From the NCBI RefSeq assembly GCF_009725985.1, contig NZ_RCNR01000003.1:62001-126000 (forward strand): DNA of 64,000 nucleotides, written 5' to 3'. Both the position numbers and the translations under genes were made by a program. Of this stretch, positions 60,903 to 64,000 are shown in pieces. Positions within the stretch are counted from its first letter, which is position 1; the number at the start of each line of letters is the position of its first letter. The notes beneath the pieces were generated by a model. It did not search any database and was not told where the DNA came from. It saw only the letters and a program-made list of their open reading frames with translations. The stretch is from Zobellia amurskyensis. Lineage in GTDB: Bacteria > Bacteroidota > Bacteroidia > Flavobacteriales > Flavobacteriaceae.

Positions 60903-62303
60903 ATGAAGCGAATGGTAAAAAGTGCGATTGTTGTTTTAGCGGTTATGGTTAGTTTTATTCTACAGGCGCAACACAGGCATATTGGGGGTGAAGAGCATAG
61001 TGGTCATTCACATTATATGGAATACGATTCTATTTCAGCGCATAAATTGATATTTCCGTCAAATACTCCAGATCGTATTATTTCAAATCTTACAGAGGAT
61101 GCCGCACATACTTTTGCTGTGAATTGGCGTACAGATCAACAAGTGCCAAATGGAGTTGTAGAAGTGGCACTGGCTACTGACGGACCTGAATTCTTATTAA
61201 GAGATGTTCGAAGAATAAATGCGGTCTCGGAAAAATTTGAGAACCAAAATAGAAATGAACCTATTGTTAAAGCGGTATATCATTCGGCGTTAATTGAAAA
61301 TTTACAATCCAATACTACGTACATATACAGAGTTGGTAACGGGCTGGAAGATGATGGTTACTGGAGTGAATGGTTTCAGATTACAACTGCTCGGACAGGT
61401 ATGGAGGAACCTTTTAGTTTTATCTATTTTGGTGATGCGCAGAACGATGTAAAATCCTTGTGGTCCAGAGTAATACGTAATTCTTATCGTCAATTTCCAC
61501 AAGTGGATTTTATGTTACATGCCGGTGATTTGATAAATGATAGAGACGCTAATTTGGAATGGGGAGAGTGGTTTCATGCCGGAAGTTTTATTCATGCCAC
61601 AGTGCCAAGTGTAATGACACCGGGTAACCATGAATATAGAGATGGGGTATTAAGTTCTTTATGGAGACCATCTTTAACGTTGCCAGAAAATGGACCAATT
61701 GAAGAGTTGAAAGAAACGTGTTTCGCAATAGATTATCAAGACATGAAATTAATTTCTATTGATAGCGAAGGTTTTGATGAGAGTATGGACGCCCGAGTAG
61801 CCCAAGTAAAATGGCTTGATTCTGTATTACAATCAAACACCAAAAAATGGATAACAATAACTACGCATTACCCTGTTTATTCCACTAAAGAAGGTAGGGA
61901 TAATTGGGAGTTGAGAGAGGCTATTAAACCTTTGATCGATAAATATGGGGTAGATTTAGTTTTGCAAGGACATGATCATACCTATGCGAGGGGCTTTCCG
62001 GAAAATGAAGGTAAAGGATTAACGGTTGTAAAAGATGCTGGTACTGTTTATGCCGTATCTGTAAGTGGTCCAAAAATGTATGAATCTGAAAATCAAGAAT
62101 GGATGGTGAGAAGAGGGGAGTATACTCAACTTTTTCAGATTATTACAGTTTCTGAGGATACCATAACCTATGGTGCATATACACCAATAGGTACGCTTTA
62201 TGATGCATTCGAAATAGTCAAAAAGAACGGTAAAAAGAAACTGATAAACAAGGTGCCCAACAGCCCGGATAGGTTGAAAAAGTATTTTGTAGAGCCTGAG
62301 TAG
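60903..62303 (+). CDS. Secreted purple-acid-phosphatase-like metallophosphoesterase
   Basis: The protein has 466 residues with a Sec signal peptide (about 1-22, FILQAQ). The mature N-terminus is His-rich (HRHIGGEEHSGHSH). An FN3-like domain (about 50-160) precedes the calcineurin-like domain, whose metal motifs are FGDAQND, HAGDLIND, TPGNHEY, TITTHYP and QGHDHTYAR. This domain pair is typical of bacterial purple acid phosphatases. It probably removes phosphate from monoesters in the periplasm. It lies 72 bp behind the dehydrogenase gene and may be the last gene of that operon. Confidence 0.9.
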   Translation: MKRMVKSAIVVLAVMVSFILQAQHRHIGGEEHSGHSHYMEYDSISAHKLIFPSNTPDRIISNLTEDAAHTFAVNWRTDQQVPNGVVEVALATDGPEFLLRDVRRINAVSEKFENQNRNEPIVKAVYHSALIENLQSNTTYIYRVGNGLEDDGYWSEWFQITTARTGMEEPFSFIYFGDAQNDVKSLWSRVIRNSYRQFPQVDFMLHAGDLINDRDANLEWGEWFHAGSFIHATVPSVMTPGNHEYRDGVLSSLWRPSLTLPENGPIEELKETCFAIDYQDMKLISIDSEGFDESMDARVAQVKWLDSVLQSNTKKWITITTHYPVYSTKEGRDNWELREAIKPLIDKYGVDLVLQGHDHTYARGFPENEGKGLTVVKDAGTVYAVSVSGPKMYESENQEWMVRRGEYTQLFQIITVSEDTITYGAYTPIGTLYDAFEIVKKNGKKKLINKVPNSPDRLKKYFVEPE

Positions 62304-62427
62304 TTATAGGTCTGTGTAATTAATAGCAAAGAATAAATTGTCCTGAAAATATTGTTTATTCAAGATTACTTACGTCTTTTTAAATGGTGTTCCGAATTGT
62401 CTTTGTTGAAATTATAAAAGACATAAC

Positions 62428-63627
62428 TTATTGCAAATTGTCAAAGTCAAACGAATAAATATTACCCAGATCATCAGAAAAAAATATAAATTTAACTTCA
62501 TTTTCCTTAAAACTGGCCTTGCTTGTAGTAGCATCACCGTTTTTACCATTTATCTTGGTTTTTAATTGAACAAGCTCCTTGAACTGCCAGCGACCTTTTT
62601 TTGAGATTATTTCATTTACGGATAGGTAGTACCGGTTATTCTTTTTGTTTTTTACTGAATGGATTTCAAATATCCTTCCGGATTGAACATGATTAATAAT
62701 GGGGCGGCTCGGGCTCATTTCTGAGTTAAGAGGTTCGTAAGGAATGTTGGTCCATTTACCTTTTTTGTCTCTTAATCTTAATACAAATTGAGGTTGATTT
62801 ATTTTGTCAACACTATTCTTGGTTACTAAAGCAAGTACACCATTTTTGAATACTGTAGCATTTATATGATCATCAGCATTATTGTTTCCTTTCTGTATAA
62901 TTATAGGTGCTGACCAGTTATTAATAGCATCGCCATCATAATGAATCACCTCATTAATGGTTTCTGTATTTTGATTTGACCAGATTACCGAGACTTGTTT
63001 TTTTAGACTGACAATCAAAGAAATATCATCTGCATTAATGTCATCAGTAATTGTAATTGGGCTGGACCAATCTTTACCATTAAAAGAATGCCAAACCATG
63101 ATTTTTTCATTCATGTCTGCACAAACCCAAAATTGGCCTTTTGAATCTTGGGTAAGGGTTGCAGTTTCAATAGAATTGCATTCTTTTGGAATGGGCAGAT
63201 TAGCCTTCCATAGATGTTCATAGGTCTCTTGCTCCTGAGAATAGGTTATCCGTACTGTGCTTAAAGCACATTCACTAACTAGTACAATATACGCATCATC
63301 GTCTTTAATCCATACATCAGCTCGATTAGGTAGATTATGCCATGCTCTATTGATAGTGGAATGGCTCGTCCATCCTAAAGTGTCTTTTTTTAAAAGCTTA
63401 GGGCCATCTTTGTCACCTACTACTATCCATTGCCCATAATCGTTTGTCCATGATTTAGATTGGGGCTTATCGGCTGTAGAATCACTATAATTAACTTTGA
63501 ATATAGGGGTTAAATATATTTCAGGTGTTTTCTTTTTTTGAGAATACAGTCCGGTACAACAAAGGAATACACATAAAAGGAATGAAAATAGAGGCGAATT
63601 TTTTTTTGAGTTTGGTCTGCTGGTCAT
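62428..63627 (-). CDS. Secreted beta-propeller protein with sialidase-like blades, unknown function
   Basis: The protein has 399 residues and a Sec signal peptide (about 12-30). The all-beta body has repeats with a loose Asp-box pattern (HSFNGKDWSSP, NDYGQWIVVGD, DSKGQFWVCAD). No catalytic motif of GH33 was found. It might be a sugar-binding propeller or a divergent exo-glycosidase. It is minus-strand and convergent to the phosphatase gene; its partner upstream is an FG-GAP protein cut by the window edge. Confidence 0.7.
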   Translation of the reverse strand: MTSRPNSKKNSPLFSFLLCVFLCCTGLYSQKKKTPEIYLTPIFKVNYSDSTADKPQSKSWTNDYGQWIVVGDKDGPKLLKKDTLGWTSHSTINRAWHNLPNRADVWIKDDDAYIVLVSECALSTVRITYSQEQETYEHLWKANLPIPKECNSIETATLTQDSKGQFWVCADMNEKIMVWHSFNGKDWSSPITITDDINADDISLIVSLKKQVSVIWSNQNTETINEVIHYDGDAINNWSAPIIIQKGNNNADDHINATVFKNGVLALVTKNSVDKINQPQFVLRLRDKKGKWTNIPYEPLNSEMSPSRPIINHVQSGRIFEIHSVKNKKNNRYYLSVNEIISKKGRWQFKELVQLKTKINGKNGDATTSKASFKENEVKFIFFSDDLGNIYSFDFDNLQ

Positions 63628-63832
63628 TTGATGTGAAATTTATTTATTGACCTGAGTCAACTCAATGGAAGAGGGATTTCTTTAATTTAAAAGAAGTTAT
63701 GTAACTAAATTGATTATATAAATGAGAATTTCGAATCTATTATTATTCTATGTTTGAATTAATTTTTATTGTTAAGTGCAACATCCTATTTAAAGGTTGG
63801 TTAGATTGTGCGTTTAGGTATAATCCTAAAAA

Positions 63833-64000
63833 CTAATTGTTTTTCCAATAGTAGAAATAACCATCTTCGGCACCAATTAGCAAATCTGGTTTTCCTTCGT
63901 TATCCCAGTTTACTAATGTAGGACTTGTAGTATGGCCGGCTAGTTTTTTGTTGGATAGATCACCTTTGAAATTAAAGTTTACCATTTTTGATTCAGAATC
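63833..64000 (-). CDS. FG-GAP/VCBS repeat protein, C-terminal fragment (cut by right edge)
   Basis: The last 55 residues of a minus-strand gene are visible, ending at a TAG at 63833. PTLVNWDNEGKPDLLIGAEDGY is a typical FG-GAP/VCBS blade (short form NWDNEGKPDLLIGAEDG). The rest lies outside the window, so the full domain structure is unknown. It is 205 bp upstream of the secreted propeller gene. Confidence 0.75.
   Translation of the reverse strand, partial: DSESKMVNFNFKGDLSNKKLAGHTTSPTLVNWDNEGKPDLLIGAEDGYFYYWKNN

Noticed and set aside
1-64000. CRISPR arrays, tRNA or rRNA genes, insertion sequences, prophage or integrase genes
   Set aside because: No regularly spaced repeats, cloverleaf-like sequence, transposase or integrase motifs were seen.

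Overview
The window looks like a chromosomal stretch of a marine-type member of the Flavobacteriaceae (Bacteroidota). The evidence is two SusC/SusD pairs with their hallmark outer-membrane receptor and lipoprotein architecture, AT-rich DNA, many Sec/SPII lipoproteins, two Tat-exported oxidoreductase/isomerase proteins, starts without Shine-Dalgarno sequences, and several TAnnTTTG promoter elements. No rRNA, tRNA, CRISPR array, transposase or phage gene was seen. Almost every gene concerns capture, trimming, uptake or catabolism of a complex glycan, so I read the window as two polysaccharide-utilization-like loci joined by accessory operons.

Region A (1-26.4 kb). On the minus strand are a GH2 enzyme of the exo-glucosaminidase type (cut by the left edge), two small membrane proteins and a sodium/solute symporter. 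An 804-bp divergent spacer follows. The plus-strand operon then runs SusC, SusD, a lipoprotein with a GH67/GH20-like TIM barrel, a ROK sugar kinase, a GmhA-type sugar-phosphate isomerase, a DUF3748-like propeller lipoprotein, a FucP/GluP-type MFS symporter and a divergent DapA/NanA-family aldolase. Convergent to it on the minus strand are two paralogous propeller plus alpha/alpha-barrel exported proteins, a GH92 alpha-mannosidase and an acetyl-xylan-esterase-like hydrolase. The order kinase, isomerase, aldolase and importer suggests full catabolism of an unusual (amino)sugar or sugar acid.

Region B (26.9-34.1 kb) holds a Tat-exported Gfo/Idh/MocA oxidoreductase, a DUF6807 lipoprotein and a Tat-exported sugar isomerase/epimerase barrel. 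Facing them are L-fucose isomerase and a cytochrome c / FG-GAP fusion. Together they look like a periplasmic sugar-oxidation module, possibly of the 3-keto-glycoside type.

Region C (34.4-44.8 kb) is a small HAD phosphatase/mutase facing an eight-gene minus-strand operon: three neutral-ceramidase-like proteins, a PqaA-family protein, an alpha/beta hydrolase, an exported ChbG-like deacetylase, a BASS-family sodium symporter and a sialidase-like BNR lipoprotein.

Region D (45.1-64 kb) starts with a PKD-domain lipoprotein and the second SusC/SusD pair. It continues with a DapA/NanA-family aldolase, a membrane PHP phosphoesterase and an unidentified polytopic membrane protein. A divergent AraC regulator with GDPD follows, then a second close DapA paralog with an SSS symporter, a Gfo/Idh/MocA dehydrogenase and a purple-acid-phosphatase-like protein. 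A secreted propeller protein and the end of an FG-GAP protein close the window. Aldolase plus SSS symporter plus sialidase-like proteins recall nonulosonic (sialic) acid use, and the three phosphoesterases hint at a phosphate-bearing glycan; both are inferences. The AraC protein is the only recognisable transcription factor here.
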